Part shown: positions 8,244 through 17,235 of the stretch, piece after piece
How the letters are laid out: each line of letters opens with the position of its first letter
How positions within the stretch are numbered: position 1 is the stretch's first letter
The notes under the pieces: generated by a model
Databases searched by the model: none
Told to the model about the DNA's origin: nothing
Seen by the model: the letters and a program-made list of their open reading frames with translations, nothing else
Assembly: GCA_042095055.1 (NCBI GenBank)
Contig: JBELBZ010000007.1
Coordinates: 20,710 to 84,709 of the forward strand
DNA length: 64,000 nt
Reading direction: 5' to 3'
From: UBA8752 sp042095055
Lineage (GTDB): Bacteria; Bacteroidota; Bacteroidia; Flavobacteriales_D; Sanyastnellaceae
Program-made: the position numbers and the translations under genes

Positions 8244-10376
8244 TCACTCGGGCTTCGGAAGAAGCACTTTTCTGCTCAATTTGAGCTTTCCTGAGCGTGG
8301 ATCGCGACCGGTGACTTTGAACTTCACGAGGTCGCCTTCGTTGATCACGTCTGTGACCTCATTGACACGGCCGTGTTCCAATTCAGAGATGTGCAACAGC
8401 CCATCTTGTCCGGGGATGATTTCAACGAAAGCGCCGTATGGCATTACCGTCTTGACCTGACCTTCATACACCTCTCCTACCTCTACAGTTGGAGGGAATG
8501 CAATGGCGCGGATGCGGGCAACCGCAGCGTCAATCTTCTGCTTGTTGTCACCGGAAACTTCCACGAGGCCCTTTCCGTCAGCATCTTCAATGGTCACGTT
8601 GGCACCTGTGGTGTCTTGGATCTCATTGATGATTTTACCACCTGGACCAATGATGGGGCCAATGGCTTCTGCTGGCACTTCAAAGGAGACGATGCGGGGC
8701 GCGTGGTCCTTGTAATCGTCGCGGTGCGTGTCCATCGTCTTGAGCATTTCTCCCAAGATGTGTGCACGTCCTTCTTTGGCTTGCAAGAGGGCTTCGGTCA
8801 ACTGAGCAAAGGACAGGCCCTTGATCTTGATGTCCATCTGGCAGGCTGTGATGCCTTCGGATGTTCCTGTCACCTTGAAGTCCATGTCTCCGAGGTGGTC
8901 TTCATCACCAAGGATGTCGCTCAGTACAGCGTACTTGCCGCTGGCTTGATCGGTGATCAATCCCATGGCGATGCCACTTACGGGGCGCTTCAGGGGAATA
9001 CCGCCGTCCATCATGGCGAGTGTGCCAGCGCAAACGGTAGCCATGGAGCTGGATCCATTGGACTCCAGAATCTCACTGACCAAGCGAATGGTATACGGGC
9101 AGTCCTCTACTGGAGGCAGCATGGGCTTCAGGGCCCGCAAAGCCAAGTTTCCATGGCCAATCTCACGGCGGCTCGTTCCACGGATGGGACGCGCTTCACC
9201 TGTTGAGAATGGAGGGAAGTTGTAGTGCAACAAGAACTTCTCGGTCTTCCGAACGAGGGCATTGTCAATGAGCTGCTCGTCGTCCTTGGTGCCCAAGGTC
9301 AACGTGGTGAGGCTTTGTGTTTCGCCACGTGTAAAGATGGCTGAGCCGTGCGGTCCTGGCAGGTAGTCCACTTCGCACCAAATGGGGCGAATGTCCTTGG
9401 TGCCACGTCCGTCCAAACGGATGCCTTCGTTCAGAAGCAGGTCGCGGATGGCCTTTTTCTGAGCGCCTTTGATGTAGTCACGGAGCATGTACTGCTTCTC
9501 GGCCTTCTCCTCATCGGACATGGTGGCGAGGAAGCCCTCTTTGATGGACTTGAAAGACTTGCCGCGCTCCTCCTTGGAACCGGCATTCTTTGCTGCATCA
9601 TAATACTGCTGGTACAACTCGTCATGGATGCGCTGCTTGAGTGCGTCATCCTGCTTTTCATGCTCGTACTCGCGCTTGGGAGAAGAACTGGGCACTTCTG
9701 CAGCCATGTCAAGCTGAGCTTGGCATTGCTTCTGAATGGCGACGTGGGCCGCTTCAATGGCACCCACCATCTCCTCTTCAGACACCTCGTTCATTTCACC
9801 TTCCACCATCACGATGCTGTCCATCGAACCGGCGATCATCATGTCGATGTCCGCCTCCTCCAACTGAGCGTATGTAGGGTTGATGACAAATGACCCATTG
9901 ATGCGCGCAACGCGCACCTCAGAGATGGGGCCGTCAAAGGGGATGTCACTCACAGCCAATGCTGCGGATGCTGCCAAACCAGCGAGGCTGTCCGGCATGT
10001 TCTCCTTGTCAGCTGACATCAACTGGATCATCACCTGTGTTTCAGCGTGGTAATCGCTGGGGAATGTGGGGCGCAGAGCGCGGTCCACGAGGCGCATGAC
10101 CAGAATTTCGGTGTCACTTGGACGGGCTTCCCTTTTGAAGAATCCACCAGGGAAGCGGCCTGTTGAGGCGTATTTCTCACGGTAGTCCACAGTCAGTGGA
10201 AGGAAGTCGACGCCTTCTGAGGCGTCATAATTGCTCACTGCGGCGGCAAGAAGCATGGTGTCGCCTTGGCGCACAACCACACTTCCGTGGGCTTGCTTGG
10301 CGAGCTTTCCAGTCTCAATTGTGACTGGGCGACCATCGCCTAAATCGATGGTCTTGGTTACAATGTTCAGTTCCAT
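8244..10376 (-). CDS. pnp: polynucleotide phosphorylase
   Basis: 710 residues from MELNIVTKTIDLGDGR. Two RNase PH domains (about 1-225 and 310-545), a KH domain (IIGPGGKIINEIQDTTGANV, about 555-620) and a C-terminal S1 domain (VYEGQVKTVMPYGAFVEIIP). It is the 3'-5' phosphorolytic exoribonuclease of RNA decay in the cytoplasm. I used the ATG at 10376 because the further upstream extension is not conserved. It lies downstream of rpsO, the arrangement conserved in many bacteria, with a nested hairpin structure in the spacer. Confidence 0.95.
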   Translation of the reverse strand: MELNIVTKTIDLGDGRPVTIETGKLAKQAHGSVVVRQGDTMLLAAAVSNYDASEGVDFLPLTVDYREKYASTGRFPGGFFKREARPSDTEILVMRLVDRALRPTFPSDYHAETQVMIQLMSADKENMPDSLAGLAASAALAVSDIPFDGPISEVRVARINGSFVINPTYAQLEEADIDMMIAGSMDSIVMVEGEMNEVSEEEMVGAIEAAHVAIQKQCQAQLDMAAEVPSSSPKREYEHEKQDDALKQRIHDELYQQYYDAAKNAGSKEERGKSFKSIKEGFLATMSDEEKAEKQYMLRDYIKGAQKKAIRDLLLNEGIRLDGRGTKDIRPIWCEVDYLPGPHGSAIFTRGETQSLTTLTLGTKDDEQLIDNALVRKTEKFLLHYNFPPFSTGEARPIRGTSRREIGHGNLALRALKPMLPPVEDCPYTIRLVSEILESNGSSSMATVCAGTLAMMDGGIPLKRPVSGIAMGLITDQASGKYAVLSDILGDEDHLGDMDFKVTGTSEGITACQMDIKIKGLSFAQLTEALLQAKEGRAHILGEMLKTMDTHRDDYKDHAPRIVSFEVPAEAIGPIIGPGGKIINEIQDTTGANVTIEDADGKGLVEVSGDNKQKIDAAVARIRAIAFPPTVEVGEVYEGQVKTVMPYGAFVEIIPGQDGLLHISELEHGRVNEVTDVINEGDLVKFKVTGRDPRSGKLKLSRKVLLPKPE

Positions 10377-10392
10377 AAAGGAGTTGTCAAAT

Positions 10393-10464
10393 CGGGCATC
10401 CGTAAAGACCACAGGGCATTTCCCCGCGGGTTATTCATTGTATAACCCCGCGACCGGATGCCCG
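10393..10464 (-). promoter_or_regulatory. nested stem-loop in the rpsO-pnp spacer
   Basis: A perfect 10-base inverted repeat (CGGGCATCCG at 10393-10402, CGGATGCCCG at 10455-10464) encloses a second hairpin (CGCGGGTTAT at 10425-10434, ATAACCCCGCG at 10442-10452, 7-base loop). The structure fills most of the 125-base spacer. In E. coli a long stem-loop at this site is cut by RNase III and used for pnp autoregulation; a similar role here is inference. Confidence 0.65.
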
Positions 10465-10501
10465 TGCCGCAGGGTTGTAGCATATGCTTGGTTGGGGCGT
10501 A

Positions 10502-10771
10502 TCAGCGGCGGAGACCGAGGTCTTTGACGATGGCGCGATAACGCTCAATGTCCTTGCGCATGAGGTAGTCCAACAAGCGGCGGCGCTTTCCGACCAAGGT
10601 GATCAGAGAGCGCTGGGTGTTGACGTCTTTCCGGTTCTCCTTCAGGTGTCCTGTAAGGTGTGCAATTCGGAAGGAGAACATGGCGATCTGCCCTTCGGCG
10701 CTGCCAGTATCTTCAGCGTTCTTGCCATACTTGGCGAAGAACTCTTGTTTTTTCTCGGGTGTGAGGTACAT
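10502..10771 (-). CDS. rpsO: 30S ribosomal protein S15
   Basis: 89 residues from MYLTPEKKQEFFAKYGKN, with the conserved core TGSAEGQIAMFSFRIAHLTG, HLKENRKD and GKRRRLLDYL. It binds 16S rRNA early in 30S assembly. The length is standard. The frame stays open further upstream, but the added residues are not S15-like. First gene of the rpsO-pnp unit; a good -33/-7 promoter lies about 50 bases upstream. Confidence 0.97.
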   Translation of the reverse strand: MYLTPEKKQEFFAKYGKNAEDTGSAEGQIAMFSFRIAHLTGHLKENRKDVNTQRSLITLVGKRRRLLDYLMRKDIERYRAIVKDLGLRR

Positions 10772-10818
10772 GTGGAAATCTCTTGGATGTTCGTTATGCT
10801 GCCTGGAATTCAGGGGTG

Positions 10819-10849
10819 CAAAAGTACGTTGGCGCCCGCGATTGGACAA
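10819..10849 (-). promoter_or_regulatory. putative promoter of rpsO
   Basis: On the minus strand TTG, then 20 bases, then TACTTTTG, an exact match to the Bacteroidota -7 consensus TAnnTTTG. It would give a leader of about 40 bases before the rpsO ATG at 10771. The spacing is at the long end of the usual range. Confidence 0.5.
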
Positions 10850-10866
10850 GCCTTACTGCAAGACAA

Positions 10867-11778
10867 TCAGTCCATCAGCATGCCCACGAGGGTCGACAGC
10901 TCCTGTTGCAATTTGTTGCGGTGAACAATGCGGTCTACAAAACCGTGCTCCAGCAAGAATTCAGCGCGTTGAAAACCTGATGGGAGGTCCTTGCCAATGG
11001 TCTCTTTGACCACCCTTGGCCCTGCAAATCCGATGAGGGCATTGGGCTCGGCAATGTGGATGTCACCCAACATGGCAAAGGAGGCTGTAACTCCCCCAGT
11101 TGTAGGGTCGGTTAAGATGCAGACATAAGGCAGTCCTGCCTTGGCCAACAGGCTGAGCTTGGCGCTGGTCTTGGCCATTTGCATGAGCGAAAAGCCCGCC
11201 TCCATCATGCGGGCGCCGCCGGACTTCGTGATGCACACAAAGGGCAAGCCGTTTTTGATGGCGTAGTCAATGGCCCTGGCGATTTTTTCTCCGACCACCG
11301 ATCCCATGGAGCCGCCGATGAAGCTGAAATCCATGCAGCTGATGACCATGGTTCTTCCCGCAACCTCCCCTACTCCTGTGCGAAGGGCATCTTTCAGGTT
11401 GGTTTTCTCCATGGAAGAATTCAGCCGGTCTTCATAATCCTTGGTGTCTTTGAAATTGAGCGGATTGGCTGAGGTCATTTTGGCCTGCAACTCCCTGAAC
11501 TTTCCACCGTCAAACAAGAAGTTGAAATAGGCAGCTGACCCAATCCGTTCGTGATGGTCACAGTGGGCACACACCCACAGGTTGCCCTCGTGCTCCGGTG
11601 AAGCTATCACGGTTTTACAAGAGGGGCACTTGTACCAATTGCCTTCGGGAATTTCCTTCTTTTCGGCTGTTTTGGTGGTGATGCCCTCCTTCATTCGGCG
11701 GAACCATCCCAGTCCACCGGCTTCGGTGTTCTCGGCTTCTTTGGGTTGGGCCTTGGCCTGCTGGTCTTTGTCTGCCAT
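10867..11778 (-). CDS. accD: acetyl-CoA carboxylase carboxyltransferase subunit beta
   Basis: 303 residues from MADKDQQAKAQPKEAEN. An N-terminal zinc ribbon (CPSCKTVIASPEHEGNLWVC with a second CxxC, CAHC) precedes the crotonase-like carboxyltransferase core, with KSGGARMMEAGFSLMQM and DPTTGGVTASFAMLGD. It joins the alpha subunit to transfer the carboxyl group from biotin to acetyl-CoA in fatty acid synthesis. AccA is not in the window. Only 22 bases separate the ATG from the end of the outer-membrane protein gene upstream, so co-transcription is likely. Confidence 0.95.
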   Translation of the reverse strand: MADKDQQAKAQPKEAENTEAGGLGWFRRMKEGITTKTAEKKEIPEGNWYKCPSCKTVIASPEHEGNLWVCAHCDHHERIGSAAYFNFLFDGGKFRELQAKMTSANPLNFKDTKDYEDRLNSSMEKTNLKDALRTGVGEVAGRTMVISCMDFSFIGGSMGSVVGEKIARAIDYAIKNGLPFVCITKSGGARMMEAGFSLMQMAKTSAKLSLLAKAGLPYVCILTDPTTGGVTASFAMLGDIHIAEPNALIGFAGPRVVKETIGKDLPSGFQRAEFLLEHGFVDRIVHRNKLQQELSTLVGMLMD

Positions 11779-11800
11779 AAGGTGCAAATTTAGTCCAGCT

Positions 11801-14110
11801 TCAAAAGGGCAAGGATATGGCTGGATGAATCCGCCAACCGGTAAGCGTGGATTGTGCGCCATTGGGCCATCTCACAGGCCTTCCTGCGTCACAGCGGAGC
11901 ATGAAGTACCCGAAATCAAGTCGGATTCCCCCGCCGCATGCGATGGCCATTTGCGATAGAAATGTGGCCGCATTGAATTCCACATCTGCCAAGTCCGGAT
12001 CTGGCCGCGTCATCCATATGTTGCCGGCGTCGGTAAACAAGGCGCATTGAATCCAGTCGTTGATGTACCGCCTCAATTCGATGTTGGCCTCAATGCGGAT
12101 GTCACCTCTGACCCTGAGGCTCGCATTGCTGGAACCGCCCGGTCCGAGACTCAAGGCTTGCCAACCCCTCATGCTGTTTGGACCTCCAACGTAAAACTGT
12201 TTCTCCAAGGGGACAGCAACGTTGTCGATGGAGGAGGCAGCGACGCCCACAACGCAACGTCCAAAAATGCCGTTTTTGCCTTTGGGCGTCCACCCTGCCC
12301 GTAAATCCGCCATCCACCGCGTATAGCGGGCTACTTGGACGTCTCTGGATTGTGCGAAGGCGCTTGGCAATCGGATGTTCGTCTCTTCCGGGGCATCCTT
12401 GTGAAGGAGGTGGAACAAGTTTCCAGAACCTTCAAACTCGACATCGACGCTCCATTGAAGAGGTGACCGCTTGTCCAACTTCGATCTCAACCGCCAACGT
12501 ATGCCCGAGCTGAACAGCGCTCGTGGTTCGAAAGATGAAGTCAGAAAGTCCGACTGCAAGCTGTCCAGATCGGCCACAAAAACAGGCTCCAATTGGCTGG
12601 ATGTGAAGGCCACTTCAAAGGGCCTCAACTCTATACTGGAACCCGTCGCTGGGTTTTCGATGAACTGCTCTACCAATCCAAGTTGGATGTAGGTTCTGCT
12701 GAATTTCACACGGTCTTCATCGCGAATGGTCAGCGATATTCGGCTTTCTGGCTTGTTGGACTTCGAAAAGCTTTTGGCGCCGAAAGGAATGAGTCGGTTT
12801 GTCCGGTAAATCAAGCCTGCACTCAGAATGCGGGAATTCAAGGCGCCGCTTGCTCCACCATCATTGACCAGGTCCAGTCCATAAGGCTGCACAGATTCCA
12901 GACCGAGACCGAGTTCAAGAGACAGTTGTTCTGCGCGTTTTCGGAAGTCTTGATCGGACAACGACAGGGCCACTTCTCCCCCCACCCCTTGCCGTTGGGT
13001 CACCGCGCCGTTTACCTTCATGACCCTCCTTTCCGAAGGGTAGGCATCCATATGGATGTGCAAGGGCGTGTATGGTTGCGGCTCGACCTGGTCCATCGTT
13101 GTGATCCCCACCCGCAAGTCTTGCACCAGGGGCAGCTGGCGAATGGCCTGTCGCGTTTGCGCCAATTTCAGTGGAGTAAACAAGCCCCCTTGTTCTATGC
13201 GCATGAAGTGGCTGAGACCTCGGATGTCCCGTGCGATAGGCACCCTCCATTGAATCCCATCTATGTCCCTGGTTTCCATGGGTTCCAATTGAACAGGGTG
13301 CCAGTGGAAGCTGATGCTGTCAATCTGCCCTTTGCGGTGCGGCACCATGAGTCCATCAAATTGTGCGGGGGCTATTCGCAAGTCGAGGTCCACACATCTG
13401 CTGGATCGGCTCTCGGTGGTGTCTATTTCAATCGAGAAAAACCCGGAGGTGAGTCCAAACCAGCCCTCTTGCTGGAGCCTTTTTGCGAACCGGTCGCGCT
13501 CTCGATCCAAGGCGTCGAGCTCCAGTGGGCGCCCTTCCCACATCTTCCATTCTTTTTCAATGGCTGCGACCTGCAGGCGAGGTAGCCCGCTGCCATCTGC
13601 ATTGACTCGTGCATTGCAGCAGCGTTGCCGCTGTCCCGGATTCAGAATGATCACCAAGCTGACGTGTTGGCCTTTCATGGTGGTATCCAAGGAGACCTCA
13701 GCGTCCAAGTATCCGCTGCGCAGCATTCGCGACTCCAAAAGGGCGCGGTTTTGGCCCAGTAAATTGCTGTCAAATGGAGAGGCCGTTCCCGCAGGCACAG
13801 GCTGAGCAGCATCTACGGCCTTTTGCCACCTGCCATTGAACTTGGCCCAAAGGTGCCTCCAAGGAATTCCTGCCAACCGTTCTGGTGGCTGCACTGCCAA
13901 TCCGCCTTGGAGCAGGGACTGCCACTGGGCGAGGTCCGTTTCGATTGAATCTTCGCTTGAGGCCAGCCGCCATTCGATGTTCCAAACCAGGGGCTCCCCT
14001 GTGTCTACAGTGCTATTGTCTTGTCCCAGAAGTTCTGCATTCGGCCACAGGAATGCCCAAAGTGCCAAGGAGAAGGCCCATCTTGCATAGAAACGGGGGA
14101 CGCGGAACAT
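11801..14110 (-). CDS. Omp85/TamA-like outer-membrane protein (POTRA plus beta-barrel)
   Basis: 769 residues from MFRVPRFYARWAFSLALWAF, a signal peptide ending near ELLGQ. The N-terminal third resembles POTRA-type repeats (SGYLDAEVSLDTTMKGQHVSL). The C-terminal part resembles the BamA/TamA surface-antigen barrel (KQFYVGGPNSMRGWQALSLG, RVRGDIRIEANIELR) and ends in phenylalanine, the usual outer-membrane barrel signal. Probably a translocation/assembly factor of the TamA type, not BamA itself. The start codon overlaps the divergent RNA methyltransferase start in one CATG. The open frame upstream of 14110 is the shadow of that gene and was not used. Confidence 0.8.
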   Translation of the reverse strand: MFRVPRFYARWAFSLALWAFLWPNAELLGQDNSTVDTGEPLVWNIEWRLASSEDSIETDLAQWQSLLQGGLAVQPPERLAGIPWRHLWAKFNGRWQKAVDAAQPVPAGTASPFDSNLLGQNRALLESRMLRSGYLDAEVSLDTTMKGQHVSLVIILNPGQRQRCCNARVNADGSGLPRLQVAAIEKEWKMWEGRPLELDALDRERDRFAKRLQQEGWFGLTSGFFSIEIDTTESRSSRCVDLDLRIAPAQFDGLMVPHRKGQIDSISFHWHPVQLEPMETRDIDGIQWRVPIARDIRGLSHFMRIEQGGLFTPLKLAQTRQAIRQLPLVQDLRVGITTMDQVEPQPYTPLHIHMDAYPSERRVMKVNGAVTQRQGVGGEVALSLSDQDFRKRAEQLSLELGLGLESVQPYGLDLVNDGGASGALNSRILSAGLIYRTNRLIPFGAKSFSKSNKPESRISLTIRDEDRVKFSRTYIQLGLVEQFIENPATGSSIELRPFEVAFTSSQLEPVFVADLDSLQSDFLTSSFEPRALFSSGIRWRLRSKLDKRSPLQWSVDVEFEGSGNLFHLLHKDAPEETNIRLPSAFAQSRDVQVARYTRWMADLRAGWTPKGKNGIFGRCVVGVAASSIDNVAVPLEKQFYVGGPNSMRGWQALSLGPGGSSNASLRVRGDIRIEANIELRRYINDWIQCALFTDAGNIWMTRPDPDLADVEFNAATFLSQMAIACGGGIRLDFGYFMLRCDAGRPVRWPNGAQSTLTGWRIHPAISLPF

Positions 14111-14870
14111 GCCTACGAAGAACGAGATTCTAGCCGTGCGGGCCTTGAGGAACCGCAAAACACGCTCTGAAGAGCGCAAATTTGTCGTGGAAGGACTGAA
14201 GGGTGTGGAGGAAGCCTTGTCCAGTGGTTGGTTGGTCCATGGCTTGTATGGCACAGCAGATTGCAGGGCCCCTGAAGATTGGGAGGCGGAACGGGTGTCC
14301 ACCAAAGACATGTCCCGGATGAGCACACTGAAGGCACCACCGGGAATTCTGGCCGTGATGGGCATGCCAGAAGAAGGCGACACAGAACCGGACGTGGAAG
14401 ATCCTGCGGCCTTTGCCTTGGCCATTGATGGACTCTCTGATCCAGGCAACCTCGGTACGATCATCCGCACCGCTGATTGGTTTGGTGTCTCGGGCATTTG
14501 GATTTCACACGGCTCGGTCGACCCTTTCAACCCCAAGGTGGTGCAAGCCACGATGGGGGCGATTTTCCGGTTGCCCATCTGGTCGGTTGACCTCCCAGTC
14601 ACCTTGCACAAACTCTCCGCCCAAGGAGTGTCAATCCAAGGCTTGGAGCTTGCCGGAGAATCGCTTTGGGAGCGCGAGAAGAGAACTCCCCCCGCCGCGA
14701 GGGTGGCAGTGGTGGGCAGTGAAAGCCACGGTCTTTCTGAAGAGGTGCGAAAAGTGTGTTCAGAGTTCATTCACATACCCGGTGGAGGACAGTCTGAATC
14801 CCTCAACGCATCTATGGCAGCAGGCATTGTGATGGCGGCTTGGCACAGCACGACCCTCAAGGATGGGTGA
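14109..14870 (+). CDS. TrmH/SpoU family RNA 2'-O-methyltransferase
   Basis: 253 residues. The N-terminus (NEILAVRALRNRKTRSEERKFVVEG) is the substrate-binding domain of the RlmB/TsnR type. The SPOUT motifs follow: ALAIDGLSDPGNLGTIIRTA (motif 1), VVGSESHGLSEEV (motif 2) and IPGGGQSESLNASMAAGIV (motif 3, where most relatives have IPM). It methylates a ribose in rRNA or tRNA; the position cannot be told. The start overlaps the divergent Omp85-like gene and the end overlaps the convergent acyltransferase by 14 bases. Confidence 0.9.
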   Translation: MPTKNEILAVRALRNRKTRSEERKFVVEGLKGVEEALSSGWLVHGLYGTADCRAPEDWEAERVSTKDMSRMSTLKAPPGILAVMGMPEEGDTEPDVEDPAAFALAIDGLSDPGNLGTIIRTADWFGVSGIWISHGSVDPFNPKVVQATMGAIFRLPIWSVDLPVTLHKLSAQGVSIQGLELAGESLWEREKRTPPAARVAVVGSESHGLSEEVRKVCSEFIHIPGGGQSESLNASMAAGIVMAAWHSTTLKDG

Positions 14871-15882
14871 CTGGCCCACTGCGGGCTGAACCTTCGCGGT
14901 AAATTTCACAAGCCATGCGGGTGAGGGTGTTGCGCCCTAACCCTTCTCCCAACACCCCAAGTTCGACTTCAATCCATGCGATCCGGTCAAGGAAGCTTTC
15001 GGACAAACCAGAGAAATCTCCTGTATCCAAAGCCTGTTGGGCTTCATGTGCCCATTGCCCAGAGATTCCCATGGATTCCATGGCGTCGTCTACACGTTGG
15101 GCATAGGATTCCCAGCCAGCTCGGTCGTTGGCGCAATCCACCGATTCAATGGCAACACCCTCAGCAATCCGGACGGTTCCTTTCCAGCCTTCAAGGCCGA
15201 TGCGCATGCTCCGCTCATCGTCCTTTTCTGTCTTGATGCCGTCGAGCCTTTCCTTGATGAGCAACATGTCGCAGGGGTTCACGTCGTACCGCACCACAAG
15301 TGGACGGACCAGGCCTGTTAGGACTTGCGGCCCTAAGCGGTCTCCTCCCCTTGCTTTGGCCAACATTTTGAGCAAGCCTACATGGGTCTCGTCACGCCCT
15401 TGTTTCGCACGGCCTGGTCCTTGTGCAATCCAAACTTGACCTCCCCGATCTGTGATATCAGCTATGCGTTCGCTGATGGCCTTGTGTTGGTCAAAGGCCG
15501 ACCGGCCGGAAAGACTGCGGTCTATGAAAATGGCTTTATTGGCCTCCATCAAAGTCTTGACCCAAGGCAGACGCGCCAAATTGCTTCCGAGGACAATGTG
15601 GGTGGTGCTGAGTCCTGCATCGAAGCGGGCCATGTTGTACAATGCCGGGTCGCAGACGATGTCCCTGTGCGTGCTGATGCGGATTCCGGGCTCATCCGCA
15701 GGCTGCATGGTGGCTTCAATGCCCGCCGTTGTATTGGCGGTGACCCAGCGCATGAAGGGAACACTCCATTCTGCTTGAATGTCCTTGGGTGCAGATGGCA
15801 ACTCCAGTCCCTTGGCCCGCAGATAATGCTGAATCCTCTTGATTTCGGGAAGCTGATCCAAGGAAATAGCCGTTTCCGCCAT
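14857..15882 (-). CDS. PlsC-like glycerolipid acyltransferase
   Basis: 341 residues from MAETAISLDQLPEIKRI. ISTHRDIVCDPALYN matches the HRDIV.D acyltransferase block I of the Bacteroidota 1-acyl-glycerol-3-phosphate acyltransferase family, KAIFIDRSLSGR block II and VWIAQGPGRAKQGRDETH block III (the usual EG replaced by QG). It probably acylates a glycerophospholipid precursor at the membrane. The frame extends six codons upstream (MLSFAH) but the internal ATG fits better. The 3' end overlaps the convergent methyltransferase gene. Confidence 0.75.
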   Translation of the reverse strand: MAETAISLDQLPEIKRIQHYLRAKGLELPSAPKDIQAEWSVPFMRWVTANTTAGIEATMQPADEPGIRISTHRDIVCDPALYNMARFDAGLSTTHIVLGSNLARLPWVKTLMEANKAIFIDRSLSGRSAFDQHKAISERIADITDRGGQVWIAQGPGRAKQGRDETHVGLLKMLAKARGGDRLGPQVLTGLVRPLVVRYDVNPCDMLLIKERLDGIKTEKDDERSMRIGLEGWKGTVRIAEGVAIESVDCANDRAGWESYAQRVDDAMESMGISGQWAHEAQQALDTGDFSGLSESFLDRIAWIEVELGVLGEGLGRNTLTRMACEIYREGSARSGPVTHP

Positions 15883-15945
15883 GTGCGCAAAGGAAAGCAA
15901 GGTGTATCAATCGCCCCGCCCGCTTCCATGGTTTAATCTTGCACC

Positions 15946-17235
15946 ATGACGTTTGCAGAGCTCAAGGTCACCCGACAATACCTCGATGCCCTCGGGGATA
16001 TGGGGATTGTGGAGCCGACAGAGATACAATCCAAGGCCATTCCCCGGATTCGCGCTGGGCAGGATGTCATTGGAATTGCGCAGACAGGGACAGGAAAGAC
16101 CCTGGCCTTTTTGTTGCCTGTGATGGCGATGCTGTCCCACGCACAAGGAAAGGGACCTCGTTGTGTGATCTTGACCCCTGCCAAGGAGCTCGCCCTTCAA
16201 ATCGCCGATGTGGCCAAAAGACTGGCTGCCAATACAGACCTGAGGGTTGAGGTCGTATACGGGGGCGTCGGCCACAGGGCACAACAGGAGCGAATGGAGT
16301 CGGGAACCGATTTGGTGGTGGCTACACCTGGCAGGTTCATGGAGCTCTACCTCCGAAATGCCTTCGTGACCAAGAACATTGAACACCTTGTGTTGGATGA
16401 AGCGGACCGCATGATGGATTTGGGATTCATGCCCCAGCTCCGCAAGCTGTTGGAGATCCTTCCAAACAAGCGACAAAACCTCCTTTTTTCAGCCACATAC
16501 CCCCCCAAGACGGAGGAAATGGCGGGTGAATTCTTGCTCTGGCCTACCCGTGTCGAAGCCTCACCTCAATCAACGCCGGTTGAAACCATCACCCAGAGTG
16601 CTTTTCGGGCTCCGAATTTCGGAACGAAGCTGAACCTGCTCGTAGAGATCCTGGGTCGGGATGATGCGCCCGAGCAAGCTCTCATCTTTGTGCGGGAAAA
16701 AGACCAAGCCGAAAGGATTGGACAAGCCATCCACGATGGTGTATCGTGGTCCGTAAAAACACTGCACGCCAACAAAGGGCAGAACAGCCGCATCAATGCC
16801 ATGGAGGACTTTAAGTCCGGGGAGTTGCGCTACTTGGTGGCTACCGATGTAGCGAGCAGGGGCATTGATGTCCCGCAATTGGACTTGGTTGTCAACGTGA
16901 CCGTTCCTCGAGATCCGCACGATTACATCCACAGAATTGGGCGGACAGGCCGGGCGAAGCGAAAGGGTCAAGCCATCACTTTGGTCGACCCGAGCGAAAA
17001 AGCGGCATTGCTCCGTGTCGAGGAACTGCTGGGTGTTCCCTTGAATTTCAAGCCCGTACCGGACGGCGTCGCTGAGGTGGCCACACCGAAGTGGGAAGCC
17101 CAAGCGATGGCCCGCTCCATTGACCGAGAAAAGCGCAAGGCCGACCCCACCTTCAAAGGGGCTTTTCATGAAAAAAAGCGCAAGCCATTTTCCAAAGGGA
17201 GGAATGCTTCGGGGCGGTCTGGAAAACGCCGTTAA
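15946..17235 (+). CDS. DEAD-box ATP-dependent RNA helicase
   Basis: 429 residues with all helicase motifs: Q-motif TEIQSKAIPRI, motif I AQTGTGKT, Ia TPAKELALQ (lysine where PTRELA has arginine), TPGR, II DEAD, III SAT, V ATDVASRGIDVPQLDLVVNV and VI HRIGRTGR. The basic C-terminal tail (KKRKPFSKGRNASGRSGKRR) is typical of RhlE-like proteins that remodel rRNA or mRNA. It overlaps the 3' end of the convergent small zinc-ribbon gene by 4 bases. Confidence 0.93.
   Translation: MTFAELKVTRQYLDALGDMGIVEPTEIQSKAIPRIRAGQDVIGIAQTGTGKTLAFLLPVMAMLSHAQGKGPRCVILTPAKELALQIADVAKRLAANTDLRVEVVYGGVGHRAQQERMESGTDLVVATPGRFMELYLRNAFVTKNIEHLVLDEADRMMDLGFMPQLRKLLEILPNKRQNLLFSATYPPKTEEMAGEFLLWPTRVEASPQSTPVETITQSAFRAPNFGTKLNLLVEILGRDDAPEQALIFVREKDQAERIGQAIHDGVSWSVKTLHANKGQNSRINAMEDFKSGELRYLVATDVASRGIDVPQLDLVVNVTVPRDPHDYIHRIGRTGRAKRKGQAITLVDPSEKAALLRVEELLGVPLNFKPVPDGVAEVATPKWEAQAMARSIDREKRKADPTFKGAFHEKKRKPFSKGRNASGRSGKRR

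Noticed and set aside
12593..13585. A 330-codon open frame on the plus strand
   Set aside because: Antisense shadow of the Omp85-like gene, whose translation has a signal peptide, POTRA-like region and barrel C-terminus.
14111..14770. Upstream extension of the Omp85-like frame to 989 codons
   Set aside because: The extension is antisense to the SpoU methyltransferase and precedes a good signal peptide starting at 14110.
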